Assembly: GCA_027019885.1 (NCBI GenBank)
Contig: JALUWC010000201.1
Coordinates: 1 to 11,726 of the forward strand
Reading direction: 5' to 3'
Length of the DNA: 11,726 nt
From: Geoglobus sp.
Lineage (GTDB): Archaea; Halobacteriota; Archaeoglobi; Archaeoglobales; Archaeoglobaceae
Each line of letters opens with the position of its first letter. The stretch's first letter is position 1. The translations under genes and the position numbers were made by a program. The notes beneath the pieces are model-generated. The model was not told the DNA's origin, did no database searches, and was given only the letters and a program-made list of their open reading frames with translations. Below are positions 11,371 to 11,726 of this stretch, piece by piece.

Positions 11371-11726
11371 CAGAACGGCCTCCTGCCAAACGGATTTGTA
11401 GGATGCTCCTGTTCAGGCTCTTTTCTTTCTTCCTCTCTGTTCCAGAGACTTCTCAGAAACATAAAGCCAGCAATGATTATCAGTGGTATGAGCAGGAGCC
11501 AGCTCAGTCCAATCCTGCCGTTTTCCTGCTTCTCCTCTGATTCCTCCTTTTTCTTCTCATTATGTGAGGTCTCTTTTTCATCAGCTTTGCCATCTCTCAC
11601 ATCCTTTCCAGCACTCTTTTCAGGTTGTTTTTCACCGTGACTTTCACCCTGTTTTCTGGTTTCAACCTCCTCTGTTATGTCCTTTCCTCCTTCTGCAAGC
11701 TCTTTCAAAGCTTCAACGGGCTTGAT
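11370..11726 (-). CDS. Single-helix membrane protein, N-terminus outside window
   Basis: The frame is open to the window edge without a stop, so the 118 residues seen are probably the C-terminal part; the in-frame TTG at 11708 is a weak start with no ribosome site. The visible part begins IKPVEALKELAEGG, continues with about 65 hydrophilic, Lys/Glu-rich, disordered residues, then a membrane helix (LSWLLLIPLIIIAGFMFLRSLW) and a charged end (NPFGRRPF). It resembles its neighbours in being a low-complexity head with a C-terminal anchor. Function unknown. Confidence 0.65.
   Translation of the reverse strand: MKPVEALKELAEGGKDITEEVETRKQGESHGEKQPEKSAGKDVRDGKADEKETSHNEKKKEESEEKQENGRIGLSWLLLIPLIIIAGFMFLRSLWNREEERKEPEQEHPTNPFGRRPF

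Overview
The window looks like the junction between a thermophilic euryarchaeal chromosome and an integrated virus (provirus). Archaeal features are a CRISPR repeat ending in ATTGAAAG on its sense strand, a TATA-type promoter before a tRNA gene, a tyrosine recombinase resembling the SSV/archaeal integrases, and strong GGTGA-type ribosome binding sites. Moderate GC, dense overlapping genes and many Lys/Glu-rich proteins suggest an Archaeoglobales-like host; the species is inferred, not shown.

Host part (1-2644). A CRISPR array of 18 repeats and 17 spacers fills 16-1332. It is probably read on the minus strand: the degenerate repeat lies at the left end and the 8-nt crRNA tag is on the minus-strand 3' end of the repeat. 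No cas gene is visible. Immediately right is a G-poor non-coding stretch (leader and/or insertion-sequence flank), then an IS4-type DDE transposase (1530-2573) bounded by short candidate inverted repeats. A tRNA promoter follows.

Junction (2645-2691). The 5' half of a tRNA-Arg(UCU) gene runs to the anticodon stem and then diverges. The integrase reading frame is open through the whole tRNA half, as expected when an SSV-type integrase gene carries attP inside it and is split on integration. The matching att site, an intact tRNA and the N-terminal integrase piece would lie right of the window.

Provirus (2692-11726, right end not reached). The integrase is on the plus strand. It converges, with a 3-bp gap, on at least 18 tightly packed minus-strand genes. 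From right (upstream) to left these are: four small membrane or coiled-coil proteins; an A32/HerA-type packaging ATPase; a BrnT-like ribonuclease toxin; a basic partner protein; a two-helix membrane protein; a ribbon-helix-helix/zinc-ribbon regulator candidate; a 270-bp regulatory gap with dyads, a bidirectional hairpin and TATA-like boxes; a 39-residue membrane micro-protein; a 313-residue all-beta protein that is the best major capsid candidate (double jelly-roll type); several membrane-anchored or coiled-coil virion-type proteins; small beta proteins; and a spike/fibre protein with two near-identical 46-residue repeats.

Packaging ATPase plus a beta-rich capsid candidate plus many single-helix membrane proteins, with no terminase, portal, tail tube or tape measure, points to a tailless icosahedral virus with an internal membrane, comparable to the PRD1/STIV lineage and to the euryarchaeal proviruses TKV4 and MVV. 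The capsid assignment rests on pattern reading and context only.
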